This document shows positions 1 through 8,587 of a stretch of DNA of 64,000 bases, piece by piece. The stretch is taken from the NCBI RefSeq assembly GCF_007421815.1, contig NZ_VLNT01000012.1:26009-90008 (forward strand), given 5' to 3'. This stretch comes from Aeromicrobium piscarium. GTDB lineage: Bacteria > Actinomycetota > Actinomycetes > Propionibacteriales > Nocardioidaceae. Under the pieces are notes generated by a model. The model searched no databases and was not told where the DNA came from. It was given only the letters and a program-made list of their open reading frames with translations. The position numbers were made by a program, and so were the translations under genes. Position 1 is the first letter of the stretch, and each line of letters starts with the position of its first letter.

Positions 1-1
1 C

Positions 2-556
2 CCGTTCATCATCATGTTCCTCGTGACCTCCGTGACGATGGTGCGCGAACGGACCTCCGGCACCCTCGAACGCCTGCTCACCACCCGACTACGGCGTGGC
101 GAGCTGATCGGCGGTTACGCCCTCGCCTTCGCCGTCGCCGCTCTCACACAGGCGGCGATCACCACGGCCTTCGCGCTCTGGGCGCTCGGACTCGACATCG
201 CGCTCCCCTGGGCGCTGCTCGCCTTCGCCGTGCTCGGCGCCGTCGTCGGCACCGCGCTCGGACTGCTCGCCTCGGCCTTCGCGCGGACCGAGTTCCAGGC
301 CGTGCAGTTCATGCCGCTGGTGATCGTGCCGCAGATCCTGCTCTGCGGACTCCTCCTCGCCCGCGATCAGATGCCCGATGTGCTGTACGCGATCTCGTGG
401 GCCCTGCCGCTGAGCTACGCCACCAATGCCTTCACCGAGCTGGCCTCGTCCGACAGTTTCTCCGGCGATCTCCTGCGGGACCTGCTCGTCCTCATCGGGT
501 TCGCCCTCGTGGCGGTCTTCGGCGCGTCACTCACGTTGCGACGGAGGACGGCGTGA
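2..556 (+). CDS. ABC-2 type transporter permease, 3' part
   Basis: C-terminal part of an integral membrane permease of the ABC-2 (DrrB-like) family; the frame is open at the window edge, so the true start lies upstream. Seen: the cytosolic motif VRERTSGTLERLLTTRLRRG, typical of this family just before the second membrane span, then at least four hydrophobic spans (GYALAFAVAALTQAAI, ALLAFAVLGAVVGTALGLLA, FMPLVIVPQILLCGLLLA and a final span before the basic tail TLRRRTA). Such permeases export drugs or lipids with a separate ATPase, which is expected just upstream. The stop overlaps the start of the TetR gene (GTGA), implying translational coupling and probably regulation by that repressor. The substrate cannot be inferred. 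Confidence 0.88.
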   Translation, partial: PFIIMFLVTSVTMVRERTSGTLERLLTTRLRRGELIGGYALAFAVAALTQAAITTAFALWALGLDIALPWALLAFAVLGAVVGTALGLLASAFARTEFQAVQFMPLVIVPQILLCGLLLARDQMPDVLYAISWALPLSYATNAFTELASSDSFSGDLLRDLLVLIGFALVAVFGASLTLRRRTA

Positions 557-1137
557 CCGGTCGCCGACGCGGCCGGCCTCGCAGCTCCGAATCGGCCGAT
601 CGGCGCGCGGCGATCCTGGCGTCGGCGCGGACCGCCTTCGCCGCGCGGGGCTTCCAGGGCACCACGGTGCGCGCGGTGGCCGCGGACGCGGGAGTGGACC
701 CCAGCCTCGTCGCGCACTACTTCGGCAGCAAGGAGCGGCTCTTCGTCGCCACGATGGAACTGCCGGTCGACCCCGCCGCCAAACTCGCGGGCGTCATCGC
801 CGAGGGGCCCCAGGGACTCGGCGAGCGACTGGTGCGGACCTTCGTGTCCTCGTGGGACCCGCATCGCGAGGTCATCGCGGCCCTCCTTCGAGGCGCGGTC
901 TCCGGCAGCGAGGCCTCTCCACCGGTCGTCGAGATGGCCCGCGAGGTGCTCGTCGCCGCGATCCACTCCGCCCTCGAGGGCGAACGGCGCGAACTGCGCG
1001 CGGAACTCGTCGCGGCGCAGGTCATCGGGCTCGGCATGGCCCGCTACGTCGCCGCCTTCGAGCCGCTCGCCTCGTCGCCGGTCGAGGACGTGGTGGCGGC
1101 CTACGCGCCGGCGGTGCAATCCCTCATCGACGGGTGA
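553..1137 (+). CDS. TetR/AcrR family transcriptional regulator
   Basis: A 194-residue TetR-type repressor. The basic N-terminus (TGRRRGRPRS) leads into a helix-turn-helix at about residues 15-60, including GFQGTTVRAVAADAGVDPSLVAHYFGSKERLF, the classic recognition-helix region. The C-terminal helical part is the ligand and dimer domain and is not diagnostic. The GTG start overlaps the permease stop by 4 nt (GTGA) and has GGAGG just upstream; the frame extends further 5' but that part lies inside the permease gene and is not protein-like. Co-transcription with the exporter suggests it represses the exporter operon and responds to an exported compound (inference). Confidence 0.88.
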   Translation: MTGRRRGRPRSSESADRRAAILASARTAFAARGFQGTTVRAVAADAGVDPSLVAHYFGSKERLFVATMELPVDPAAKLAGVIAEGPQGLGERLVRTFVSSWDPHREVIAALLRGAVSGSEASPPVVEMAREVLVAAIHSALEGERRELRAELVAAQVIGLGMARYVAAFEPLASSPVEDVVAAYAPAVQSLIDG

Positions 1138-1230
1138 TCGCACAGCGGTCGCGGACTGCGCCTGGGCGGTGAGCAGTCACGCACCTGGGGCGACGGGGCG
1201 CGGGATGGCCCACCGCCCACCGGGCACGAG

Positions 1231-1264
1231 GCACCGGGCACCGGGCACCGGGCACCGGGCACCG
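1231..1264. repeat. short tandem repeat, GCACCGG unit
   Basis: About five head-to-tail copies of the 7-mer GCACCGG in the gap between two convergent genes. Next to it (about 1268-1280) is GGAGGATGTGACTCC, a word that recurs in one arm of the inverted repeat near 24551. No gene is seen in the 1138-1304 gap. Confidence 0.8.
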
Positions 1265-1304
1265 ACGGAGGATGTGACTCCACAGGGCGAACCGGTGGAG
1301 GCGG

Positions 1305-1934
1305 TCAGTTGGCGAGGGCGGCGATGCCGACCAGAAGGAAAGCGATGAACGAGATCGGCACGACCCACGCGGCCGCGATCGCCATCGTCACCGTGGTGCC
1401 GATCCGAGGAGGGAAGAGGTAGCGCGCCCGCGGCAGGTCGCCGACGCTGTCGATCCACTTGCCGCTGAGGCCCACCGTGTTCCACACCCCTCGCAGCCTG
1501 GAGAAGACACGGGTGCCGCCGTCTCCACCGGTGATCTGGAGCAAGGCGCCCCGAGCGTCCTCGACCTTGCCGCTCATGCTCACCGCGATACCCAGCTCGG
1601 TGGCCAACCGATCCGGCTCGGTCACGGCCTGCAGGATCCGCCAGCGACGGAATCCGAACACGAAGACCACCAGACCCAGCACGAGGGCGACGGCCAGCGC
1701 GACCCACCGCACCCCACTGCCCTCCACGATCGCGATCATCAGCAGACCGGCGATGAAGGGCAGCGGCAGGACGAGCAAGGCCAACGTGGGCCAGCGCAAC
1801 AGCCGCACGGCGAGCGTGATGACCTGTGCGGCACGCGTCGACGCGTCCGCCGTCTGCCCGTCGATCCGGGAAGCCATGTCGTCGACGGCACGATTCGCCC
1901 GCGACCCCATCCCGTCCTTGCCGCTCCTGCTCAT
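1305..1934 (-). CDS. conserved hypothetical membrane protein
   Basis: A 209-residue protein of unknown function. A charged N-terminus of about 45 residues precedes two closely spaced membrane spans (about 50-70 and 76-92: LALLVLPLPFIAGLLMIAIV and WVALAVALVLGLVVFVFGF). A soluble middle part has ISMSGKV-type strands and GLSGKWIDSVGDLPRARYLFPP, and a last span sits at about 183-207. Codon usage is typical of the genome. The start is supported by a leaderless-type promoter on the minus strand: TAGGCT at 1941-1946, 6 nt before the ATG. No enzymatic motif is seen. Confidence 0.7.
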   Translation of the reverse strand: MSRSGKDGMGSRANRAVDDMASRIDGQTADASTRAAQVITLAVRLLRWPTLALLVLPLPFIAGLLMIAIVEGSGVRWVALAVALVLGLVVFVFGFRRWRILQAVTEPDRLATELGIAVSMSGKVEDARGALLQITGGDGGTRVFSRLRGVWNTVGLSGKWIDSVGDLPRARYLFPPRIGTTVTMAIAAAWVVPISFIAFLLVGIAALAN

Positions 1935-1982
1935 ATCCCCAGCCTAGGCGTCGTCGGCAATCCGCGGGCCGCTCGGCGAGAG

Positions 1983-2098
1983 CGGTGGGATAGACACCTC
2001 TCACTCGGATGGGCGGTGAGATAGACACCTCTCCGGGCCCGCGAGACGTGCGTAAGTCACCGCCCGGCCCGCGGGACGTGCGTAAGTCACCGCCCGGG
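1983..2098. repeat. cluster of short modular intergenic repeats
   Basis: Two copies of GGTGRGATAGACACCTCTC (near 1984 and 2013) are followed by two direct copies of GACGTGCGTAAGTCACCGCC (2045-2064 and 2075-2094). Relatives of these words occur in other intergenic gaps of the window (12.6, 16.0, 19.7, 21.4, 24.7, 27.2 and 37.3 kb). Here the gap lies between divergent genes and ends just before the promoter of the EamA gene. Confidence 0.85.
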
Positions 2099-2121
2099 GA
2101 GCGGACGACTACTGTGCGTGA

Positions 2122-2949
2122 GTGGCCATCGTCCTGTCGCTCCTCTCCGCGCTCGCCTACGGCGTCTCGGACTTCGTGGGCGGGACCACCTCCAAGCGCG
2201 CATCGCCCTGGCAGGTCGCGATCCTCGCCCAGTGCGTATCGCTGGTCCTCATGCTCGGCGTGGCCGCCACGGTCGGAGGCCGGCTGACCGGACACGACAT
2301 CGCCATGGCCGTGATCGCCGGCCTCGGTAACGGTCTCGGGGCCGTCTTCCTCTATCGAGGCCTCGCGGGCGGACGGATGAGCGTCGTCGCGCCCATCTCG
2401 GCGGTCGGCACCGCCCTCATCCCGGTCGTCATGGGACTCGGCTTGGGTGATCGACCCGGACTCGTCGCCGGCGCGGGCATCCTGTGCGCCTTCCCCGCGA
2501 TCGCGATGATCTCGCGACCACCGGCCGACGATCCCTCGCACCGCGGCGGCGGCGTCCTCGACGCGGTCCTCGCGGGCGTGGGCTTCGGCACGCTGTTCAC
2601 GGCCCTCGCCCATGTCGGCGACGGCACCGGCCTGTGGCACTTCCCGGTCATCTACGTGACCTCGCTGATCCTCCTCGTGACGACCGCCGTCACGTTCCGT
2701 CAGCCGTGGAGACCGAACCGCGCCTCACGTCCCGCCCTCGCGATGGGCGTGCTCAGCGTGATCGCCGGAGTGACCTTCTTCCTCAGCACCCGCTACGGCC
2801 TGCTGTCGGTGGTGGCGGTGGTGTCGTCGCTCTACCCGGCCGCGACCGTCCTGCTCGCGGCATCGCTGCTGCGCGAGCGGATCGCCGCCTGGCAGGGCAT
2901 CGGCCTGATCCTCGCGACCCTGGCCGTCTCCCTCGTGGCGCTCGGCTGA
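2122..2949 (+). CDS. EamA (DMT superfamily) transporter
   Basis: A 275-residue, very hydrophobic protein with about ten predicted spans arranged as two EamA repeats. The first repeat starts AIVLSLLSALAYGVSDFVGG. The end of the second, SLYPAATVLLAASLLRERI, is the hallmark conserved segment of DMT transporters, which export metabolites or amino-acid-like compounds across the inner membrane. The GTG start is preceded by TACTGT (2110-2115) and 6 nt, suggesting a leaderless transcript. It is monocistronic; the downstream gene converges 1 nt away. Substrate unknown. Confidence 0.87.
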   Translation: MAIVLSLLSALAYGVSDFVGGTTSKRASPWQVAILAQCVSLVLMLGVAATVGGRLTGHDIAMAVIAGLGNGLGAVFLYRGLAGGRMSVVAPISAVGTALIPVVMGLGLGDRPGLVAGAGILCAFPAIAMISRPPADDPSHRGGGVLDAVLAGVGFGTLFTALAHVGDGTGLWHFPVIYVTSLILLVTTAVTFRQPWRPNRASRPALAMGVLSVIAGVTFFLSTRYGLLSVVAVVSSLYPAATVLLAASLLRERIAAWQGIGLILATLAVSLVALG

Positions 2950-2950
2950 C

Positions 2951-3811
2951 CTACTTGAGGAACTTGCTGGTGCTGCGGTTCTTGAGCGGTTTGCCGCCGG
3001 TCTGACAGGTGGGGCAATACTGCAGTGACGAGTCGGCGAAGACGACCTCCGCGATCGTGTCGCCGCACACATCGCAGGTCTCGCCCGCCCGGCCGTGCAC
3101 CCGCATCCGGGCCCGCTTGGAGTCCTTCAGCTCCGAGGCCGGCTTGCCCGCCGATGCCGCCATCGCCTCGGTCAGGACATCGTGCACCGCCGACTCGAGC
3201 CGCGCGACCTCGTCGTCGTCGAGCTGCTCGGCGATCGCGAACGGCGACAGCCGCGCCGCGTGCAGGATCTCGTCGCTGTACGCATTGCCGATACCGGCGA
3301 TGATCTTCTGATCCCGCAACAGTCGCTTTACCTGAATTTTGCGGGCCAACAACGGGCGCAGCTCGAAGCCCTCGGCCAGCGGATCCGGGCCGAGGGCCGC
3401 GATACCGGGCACCTCCTGCGGATCACGCACCGTATAGACGGCGAGGCCCTTGCGCGTACCGGCCTCGGTGAGATCGAAACCGAGGTGGGGGCCGTCGCCG
3501 GCATCCAGTCGCAGTCGCATCGCGATCGGGCCGTTGCCCATCTTGAGGCGTTTGTCGGCGAGCTGATCGGACCAGCGGATCCATCCGGCCTTGGCCAGGT
3601 GGATCACCAGGTGCAATCCGTCGACCTCGATATCGATGAACTTGCCGTGCCGGGAGACCCCGGTGACAGCGAGCCCGGTGTACGCCGAGACCGGCGGGTC
3701 GAAGGTCTTGAGCACGGCGAAGGAGGCGAGCTCGATGTCGGCCACCACCGCCCCGACACACCGCTCGCGCAGGAAGCCGACCAATGCGTCGACCTCGGGC
3801 ATCTCGGGCAT
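2951..3811 (-). CDS. Fpg/Nei family DNA glycosylase (AP lyase)
   Basis: A 286-residue base-excision repair enzyme that removes oxidised bases and cleaves the abasic site. The N-terminus MPEMPEVD matches the family MPELPEVE; Pro2 is the catalytic amine and Glu3 the acid. The conserved beta-hairpin lysine is in SRHGKFIDIEV (about Lys57). The helix-two-turn-helix includes LRDQKIIAGIGNAYSDEILHAA. The C-terminal zinc finger uses Cys246, Cys249, Cys266 and Cys269. Overall it resembles the actinobacterial Nei-like branch more than true MutM, so base preference (8-oxoG versus oxidised pyrimidines) is open. TAAGCT lies 6 nt before the ATG on the minus strand (leaderless type). Confidence 0.9.
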   Translation of the reverse strand: MPEMPEVDALVGFLRERCVGAVVADIELASFAVLKTFDPPVSAYTGLAVTGVSRHGKFIDIEVDGLHLVIHLAKAGWIRWSDQLADKRLKMGNGPIAMRLRLDAGDGPHLGFDLTEAGTRKGLAVYTVRDPQEVPGIAALGPDPLAEGFELRPLLARKIQVKRLLRDQKIIAGIGNAYSDEILHAARLSPFAIAEQLDDDEVARLESAVHDVLTEAMAASAGKPASELKDSKRARMRVHGRAGETCDVCGDTIAEVVFADSSLQYCPTCQTGGKPLKNRSTSKFLK

Positions 3812-3843
3812 GGGGTCAGCTTAGAGCTCTCCGCCGACACGCG

Positions 3844-4764
3844 TCAGCCGGCGCGCAACTGGGCATTGACCGCAGCTGCGGCCCCGCGCGCATCGTCGAT
3901 CACGATGAAGAGGGGGCGCGCGTCGCGACGATGGATCACGACCGCCTCGCCGCACTGATACACCACGCCCGTGCCGCGAGGCGTCATCCGCACACCCCAG
4001 CCGCCGAACTCGCCGGGCCCGATCGTGGTGACCTCGGCCCCGGTGATCCGGTCGGCACCGACACGCCATACCGGCCAGGGCGCGAGGCTACGCAGACGCA
4101 CGCCGCGCTGATCGACGGTCACCCGCCACCAGGCGGTCGCCAACAGCGGCAGGCCGGTCACCACGAGGATGATGCCGATCATGAAACCGGGCGCGGGCAG
4201 GAACAACAGGACCACCCCGGCGAGGAGCACGACCCCGGAGATACCCAGGAAGATGTCGCTGCGGACGACCCCGGACCAATCCGCACTCGCCGCGGCGGGG
4301 ACCGGATCATCGGGATGGCTGCCCTCGTACCGATCCCGCGGGGTGAGGAGACCACCGACGGCGCATCCCACTGCGGCGGCACCGATCGCCGCGACGAACC
4401 ACCAGCCCGAGAGCTCGACACCGCTCGCATCGTCCAGGCCGCGCTGCGCACCCGTCGTGGCGAGGTCGAGTCCGATGACGAAGGAGGTCAGGCCGACCGT
4501 GAGCGCGGCGGCGAGCCGGCTCGGCGCCTTCAGCGCCCACACCACGGCACCCACCAGGAGGGCGATACCGGGGCCGACGGCGAGGGTCGTCATGAGCGAG
4601 ACCGGCAGTGAGCTGTAACCGTCCGCGACACCGGAACCGCCCCAATGCCGGGCGATCTGGTCGGGCAGATCACCCGACCAACTCCAGACCACGGCGATCC
4701 CGGCCAGACCGATCACGACGGGAAGGCCGAACACGATCCAGGCAGCACGAGGATGTCGGGTCAT
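3844..4764 (-). CDS. DUF1648-domain membrane protein
   Basis: A 306-residue membrane protein. The N-terminus carries a span and then LPDQIARHWGGSGVADGYSS, the DUF1648 signature (it also occurs in SdpI-like and sensor-associated membrane proteins). Further spans lie at about 55-77, 84-106, 122-141 and 170-215. The C-terminal 90 residues are beta-rich and PH-like (WWRVTVDQRGVRLRSL, ITGAEVTTI, FGGWGVRMTPRG). Function unknown. TAGCGT precedes the ATG by 6 nt. The gene lies downstream of the helicase terminator hairpin, so it is probably a separate unit. Confidence 0.78.
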   Translation of the reverse strand: MTRHPRAAWIVFGLPVVIGLAGIAVVWSWSGDLPDQIARHWGGSGVADGYSSLPVSLMTTLAVGPGIALLVGAVVWALKAPSRLAAALTVGLTSFVIGLDLATTGAQRGLDDASGVELSGWWFVAAIGAAAVGCAVGGLLTPRDRYEGSHPDDPVPAAASADWSGVVRSDIFLGISGVVLLAGVVLLFLPAPGFMIGIILVVTGLPLLATAWWRVTVDQRGVRLRSLAPWPVWRVGADRITGAEVTTIGPGEFGGWGVRMTPRGTGVVYQCGEAVVIHRRDARPLFIVIDDARGAAAAVNAQLRAG

Positions 4765-4807
4765 GTCCCCACGCTATCGAGCGCACACCTCGCCGCGGGC
4801 ACCCGCC

Positions 4808-4862
4808 GAGTGGTGCAAAATCGCCCCGGACTCGATGAATCCGGGGCGAAATTGCACCACTC
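4808..4862. terminator. long hairpin downstream of the DEAD-box helicase gene
   Basis: Inverted repeat with arms of about 23 nt (4808-4830 and 4840-4862), pairing GAGTGGTGC and CGCCCCGGA with their complements; the only disruption is an A/T-rich mismatch in the middle of the stem. It lies 48 nt past the helicase stop and before the next same-strand gene, so a transcription terminator is the simplest reading. Confidence 0.65.
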
Positions 4863-4909
4863 GTGAGGAGGGCGAGCGCGCGGACGGGCCGACGCGCTCG
4901 CCGGGCGGG

Positions 4910-6241
4910 TCAGACCTGAGCGGGGCGGCGCTCACCGCTGCGACGCCGGTTGCGATTACGGTTCCGGTTGCGATTGCGGTTGTTGCCGTTCGCTCCCGGA
5001 CCCTGCGCACCGGGACCGCCGCGACGAGCCGGGGTGTCCTCGACCGGCGCGGGACGACCGGCACCCGAGAGGGCGTCGACCGTCATCGGCGACGGAGCGG
5101 TGGCGGCATCATGATGCCGCGCCTCCACCCCGGCCTTGCGCTGCAGGGCGATGACGTCCTTGATGTTCTCGGGAGTGGCGACCGTGACCACGGTGCCCTT
5201 CTCCCCCGCGCGCGCCGTACGGCCCGAGCGGTGCAGGTATGCCTTGTGCTCGGCCGGCGGATCGTAGTGGACCACCAGGCCGATGCCGTCGATGTGAATG
5301 CCGCGCGCTGCGACATCCGTGGCGACGATCGCCGTCGCATCGCCACGCGTGAACTTGGCGAGATTGCGCTCACGACGACGCTGGTCGAGATCGCCGTGCA
5401 GATCGACCGACTCCACGCCACGCTGCGTCAGCTGACGCGCGAGACGCGCCGCGCCGCGCTTGGTGCGCGTGAACACGATCGTGCGCGGATTGGCCTCGAG
5501 CAGCGAGGTCAAGGTCGTCGACCGCTGGTCACCGGGGACGAGCAGCACGTGGTGCTCCATCGTGACCGGTTGTCCCGCCAGCTCGTCGAGCTCGTGCAGG
5601 CGATGCTGCGGCAGGTGCTTCTGCACGAGCCGGTTGACATCGCCGTCGAGGGTCGCCGAGAGGAGCAGTCGCTGACCGTCCTTGGGCGTCTTGGACAGCA
5701 GCGCGTCGACGGGCTTGTAGAAGCCGAGGTCGCACAGGTGATCGGCCTCGTCGAGCACGGTCATCTCGACATCGTCAAGGCTCGCCTCGCCACGATCGAG
5801 CAGGTCACCGAGGCGACCGGGAGTGGCGACGAGGATGTCGACCGGACGCGACAGGTCGCGGATCTGACGGTTGATCGGCACGCCGCCGTAGACCGTCAGC
5901 ACGCGCAGCCCCAGCGGGATCGCGAGAGGCTTGATGACCTCTTGGACCTGGGTGGCGAGCTCACGCGTCGGCAGGATGATGAGCGCACGCGGACGCTGCC
6001 GGCGGCTCGAACCATCGGCCAGCCGGGCGAGAACGGGCAGGCTGAAGGCCAGCGTCTTGCCCGAGCCCGTGCGGGCACGGCCGAGGACGTGGCGGCCTTC
6101 CAGCGCGTCGGGGATGACGGCGGCCTGGACCGGGGTGGGGCTCGTGATCTGCTGACGCATCAGCGCCGACACGAGCGGCTTCGGAAGATCGAAGGAGGAA
6201 GAAAAGGTGGGCAGCACGGGGCTGCCGGAAGGGTGATTCAC
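4910..6241 (-). CDS. DEAD-box ATP-dependent RNA helicase
   Basis: A 443-residue helicase with all family motifs in order: Q motif (FDLPKPLVSALMRQQITSPT), motif I ARTGSGKT, Ia PTRELA, Ib TPGR, II DEAD, III SAT, V VATDVAARGI, VI HRSGRTARAG. The C-terminus ends in an Asn/Arg repeat (GNNRNRNRNRNRNRRRSGER), a basic RNA-binding tail typical of RhlE/CsdA-like actinobacterial helicases that remodel rRNA and structured mRNA. Start is GTG with GAGAG about 8 nt upstream. The neighbouring ribosomal-protein operon is on the same strand upstream, but no co-transcription is implied. The exact subfamily is uncertain. Confidence 0.92.
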   Translation of the reverse strand: MNHPSGSPVLPTFSSSFDLPKPLVSALMRQQITSPTPVQAAVIPDALEGRHVLGRARTGSGKTLAFSLPVLARLADGSSRRQRPRALIILPTRELATQVQEVIKPLAIPLGLRVLTVYGGVPINRQIRDLSRPVDILVATPGRLGDLLDRGEASLDDVEMTVLDEADHLCDLGFYKPVDALLSKTPKDGQRLLLSATLDGDVNRLVQKHLPQHRLHELDELAGQPVTMEHHVLLVPGDQRSTTLTSLLEANPRTIVFTRTKRGAARLARQLTQRGVESVDLHGDLDQRRRERNLAKFTRGDATAIVATDVAARGIHIDGIGLVVHYDPPAEHKAYLHRSGRTARAGEKGTVVTVATPENIKDVIALQRKAGVEARHHDAATAPSPMTVDALSGAGRPAPVEDTPARRGGPGAQGPGANGNNRNRNRNRNRNRRRSGERRPAQV

Positions 6242-6397
6242 AGAACTCTCAGACGTTGCGGATGCCCGCTACCAAGTCACGCAGTATTGCGTAGTTTCGT
6301 CGGGCCGAGCGTCAGCCAGCGTGGTCGCGGCGCGCTCGTTCTGTATCAGTCTACCGCCTCGCCCAACCTCCGCCGAGGCCGGGCGAGGCGGAACCGC

Positions 6398-6703
6398 TCA
6401 CCACGAGGATTTGGTGATGCCCGGAAGCTCGCCGGCATGAGCCGCCGAACGGAAGCGGATTCGCGACAGTCCGGCCTTCCCGATGTGCCCCCGAGGACGC
6501 CCATCGACCTGGTCCCGGCGGCGGAAACGCACCGCAGCGGAGTCCCGAGGCAGCTTGGCCAGCGCCCGCGACGCGGCGATCCGCTCGGCCATCGGCAGAG
6601 TCGTGTCCTTGCTGGCCCGCCGGAGCTCGGCCCGGCGTTCGGCGTGTCGCTCCACCAGCTCGCGGCGCCGCTCGTTCTTGACGATCTTGCTGCGCTTCGC
6701 CAT
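6398..6703 (-). CDS. rpsN: 30S ribosomal protein S14, zinc-independent form
   Basis: A 101-residue uS14 of the long, cysteine-free (C-) type: [20 protein letters not shown] at the start and GRPRGHIGKAGLSRIRFR at the conserved end. It has no Cys, whereas the zinc-binding form has a CxxC..CxxC knuckle. Third gene of the rpmB-rpmG-rpsN run; its ATG overlaps the rpmG stop by 1 nt (TGATG). It replaces zinc-bearing S14 in ribosomes during zinc limitation (known for the family). Confidence 0.95.
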   Translation of the reverse strand: MAKRSKIVKNERRRELVERHAERRAELRRASKDTTLPMAERIAASRALAKLPRDSAAVRFRRRDQVDGRPRGHIGKAGLSRIRFRSAAHAGELPGITKSSW

Positions 6704-6873
6704 CAGCGCTCCTCCCGAAAGTCGACATGTCGCCGAATCACCGGATCGAACTTGCGCAGAACGAGGCGATCGGGGTCGTTGCGGCGGTTCTTGCGGGTGA
6801 CATAGGTGTAGCCGGTGCCAGCGGTCGACCGCAGCTTCACCACCGGACGGACGTCCGAGCTCTTAGAACTCAT
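6703..6873 (-). CDS. rpmG: 50S ribosomal protein L33, zinc-independent form
   Basis: A 56-residue bL33 beginning [19 protein letters not shown] and containing [20 protein letters not shown], the diagnostic core. No cysteine is present, so it belongs to the C- class. The reading frame continues 15 codons further 5', but the internal ATG at 6873 is chosen because the family alignment starts there. Overlaps rpsN by 1 nt; 79 nt downstream of rpmB. Confidence 0.93.
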   Translation of the reverse strand: MSSKSSDVRPVVKLRSTAGTGYTYVTRKNRRNDPDRLVLRKFDPVIRRHVDFREER

Positions 6874-6952
6874 GCCGCCACCTGCCAGAGAAGCGTCAGA
6901 GTAGGCAGACGGCGGCATGAGGACATCCCCACTGTTCGCTCGCTTCGCTCAC

Positions 6953-7189
6953 TCATACCTTCTCCCCTCTCTTCTGGATCCCGGCGACGACGGCGTCGAT
7001 GCCGCGCCGGTCGATGGCCTTGATGCCGCGCGCGCTCACCGTCAGCGTGACGCGGCGGTTCAGGCTCGGCACCCAGTAGGTCTTGCGCTGGATGTTGACG
7101 TCGAACCGCCGCTTGGTGCGGCGATGCGAATGCGAGACAGCGTGGCCGAAGCCCGGACCCGCTCCCGTCACCTGACAGATACGTGACAT
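6953..7189 (-). CDS. rpmB: 50S ribosomal protein L28, zinc-independent form
   Basis: A 78-residue bL28 ([20 protein letters not shown], then [15 protein letters not shown]). Only one Cys (position 5) remains, so a four-Cys zinc site cannot form. First gene of the minus-strand arm of the zinc-starvation locus; its ATG lies 13 nt from the Zur-like palindrome. AAGGAG on the minus strand just upstream is the ribosome-binding site. Confidence 0.95.
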   Translation of the reverse strand: MSRICQVTGAGPGFGHAVSHSHRRTKRRFDVNIQRKTYWVPSLNRRVTLTVSARGIKAIDRRGIDAVVAGIQKRGEKV

Positions 7190-7201
7190 ATGATCTCCTT
7201 G

Positions 7202-7229
7202 TTGAGAATGACTCTCATGACGATATCAT
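7202..7229 (+). promoter_or_regulatory. Zur-like operator within a divergent promoter
   Basis: TGAGAATGACTCTCA at 7203-7217 is a near-perfect palindrome close to the actinobacterial Zur box. It overlaps a possible -35 (TTGAGA, 7202-7207), which is 16 nt from a possible -10 (TATCAT, 7224-7229) reading toward rpmE. A second palindrome, ACGATATCATCGT, overlaps that -10. The site lies between rpmB (minus) and rpmE (plus), so one zinc-sensing repressor could silence both arms. Recognition by Zur is inferred from the motif and gene content. Confidence 0.72.
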
Positions 7230-7256
7230 CGTAGCGATCCTCCAGAAAGGTCCACC

Positions 7257-7502
7257 ATGAAGCGCGACATCCACCCCGCCTACCGGCCCGTGGTGTTCCG
7301 CGACCGTGCCGGCGGCCTCACGCTGCTGACCCGGTCCACGGCCACCAGCGACGACACCATCGACCTCGACGGGCAGACCTACCCCGTCATCGACGTCGAC
7401 ATCTCCGCGGCCAGTCACCCGTCCTGGACCGGACGCGGACGAGTCATGGACACCGAGGGCCGCGTCGAGCGGTTCAACCGGCGCTACGGAGCCGGCCGGT
7501 GA
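7257..7502 (+). CDS. rpmE2: 50S ribosomal protein L31 type B
   Basis: An 81-residue bL31 of type B, without the CxxC zinc knuckle of type A. Seen: [16 protein letters not shown] and [23 protein letters not shown], the conserved ends. First gene of the plus-strand arm; GAAAGG lies about 10 nt before the ATG. Its stop overlaps the next start (GTGA), so it is coupled to the Mrf-like GTPase gene. Confidence 0.95.
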   Translation: MKRDIHPAYRPVVFRDRAGGLTLLTRSTATSDDTIDLDGQTYPVIDVDISAASHPSWTGRGRVMDTEGRVERFNRRYGAGR

Positions 7503-8569
7503 CCACCCCCGTCGCGATCGTCACGGGCACCCAGGCCGAGGCCGTCGAACGCACGGTGCTCACCCTCGCGTGGGACACGCTCGGTGCCGTCGCGGTCCAC
7601 CACACGATCGACGTCACCCGCCAGACCCTCACCCGCGTCGTCGCCGACCACACCGGCATCCTCGAGCGCGAGGAGCTCGACCTCGATCACGCCTGCGCCA
7701 GCTGCGCGCTGCGCGAGGACATCCTGCCCACGCTGGCGCGCCTCGCCCACACCGGCCGATGGAGCTCGATCGTCGCCCACCTGCCTATCAGCGCCGACGC
7801 GACCGGCATCTGCCGCGTCATCGACTACGACCCGGGGTACCGCGACCTGCTGCGCGTCAGCGAGGTCATCGCCGTGGTCGACGGACCGGAGTGGGAGAAC
7901 GACCTGCTCGGCGACGACCTGCTGATCGAGCGCGAGATCCACACCTCGGCCGAGGACGGACGCAGCGTCGCCGAGACCCTCAGCTCACTGATCGAGTACG
8001 CGGACACCGTGCTGGCGGTGGGCGAGTTCCCCGACGAGGGAGGCGATCTGATCTCGGTGCTGGCCCGTCCCGGAGCCCGACTCGTGCCCGACCATCTCGT
8101 CTACGCCCTCGACCCCGGCCGGACCCGCCATCACGATGCCGCCGAGGCCTGGGTCGATCCGATGGGAACCCAGCCGGTCGGACTGATCGAGGAGGGCACC
8201 GCCTGGACCGTGGAGCTGCGCTCGGACCGCCCCTTCCACCCCGGGCGGCTCCGCGAGCACATCGCCGAGCTGGGCGGAGGCCCGCGCCGCTCGCGCGGAT
8301 GCTTCTGGCTGGCATCGCGCCCCGGTCAGGCCTGCGAGTGGTCCGGCGCGGGCGGCCAGCTCAGTGTCGGCACCGCGCTCGTGCAGCCCGACGGACCGCC
8401 GCACACCCGGCTGCTCGCGACCGGCGTCGACGACGACATCGACGAGCTCGTCACGTTGTTCAACCGCTGCCTCGTCACCGACGAGGAGATCGCCAGGCGC
8501 GGCTGGACCTGGAACATCGCCGACGACGGATTCGACCCCTGGCTCGGCCCGATCGAGCGCGCCGCCTGA
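7499..8569 (+). CDS. mrf: CobW-like protein, probable ribosome-hibernation recruiting factor Mrf
   Basis: A 356-residue CobW/COG0523-type protein. It keeps the CxxC metal motif ([17 protein letters not shown], about residues 61-77). At the N-terminus, where a true GTPase has a P-loop, it reads [12 protein letters not shown], so no GxxxxGK[S/T] is visible. In mycobacteria such a protein (Mrf) sits in the alternative ribosomal protein locus and recruits hibernation factor to C- ribosomes under zinc starvation; the same gene context is seen here. The C-terminal CobW_C-like part ends [16 protein letters not shown] general zinc-chaperone role is the alternative. GTG start overlaps the rpmE stop. 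Confidence 0.82.
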   Translation: MTTPVAIVTGTQAEAVERTVLTLAWDTLGAVAVHHTIDVTRQTLTRVVADHTGILEREELDLDHACASCALREDILPTLARLAHTGRWSSIVAHLPISADATGICRVIDYDPGYRDLLRVSEVIAVVDGPEWENDLLGDDLLIEREIHTSAEDGRSVAETLSSLIEYADTVLAVGEFPDEGGDLISVLARPGARLVPDHLVYALDPGRTRHHDAAEAWVDPMGTQPVGLIEEGTAWTVELRSDRPFHPGRLREHIAELGGGPRRSRGCFWLASRPGQACEWSGAGGQLSVGTALVQPDGPPHTRLLATGVDDDIDELVTLFNRCLVTDEEIARRGWTWNIADDGFDPWLGPIERAA

Positions 8570-8587
8570 CCCCACGGAGGAGACCCC

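Noticed and set aside
1983..2098. Repeats with spacers resembling a small CRISPR array
   Set aside because: Only two copies of each word, irregular spacing, no cas genes, and the same words occur in other gaps.
4763..6805. Open frame of 680 codons on the plus strand
   Set aside because: Antisense to the DEAD-box helicase and rpsN; low-complexity Arg/Asp translation.
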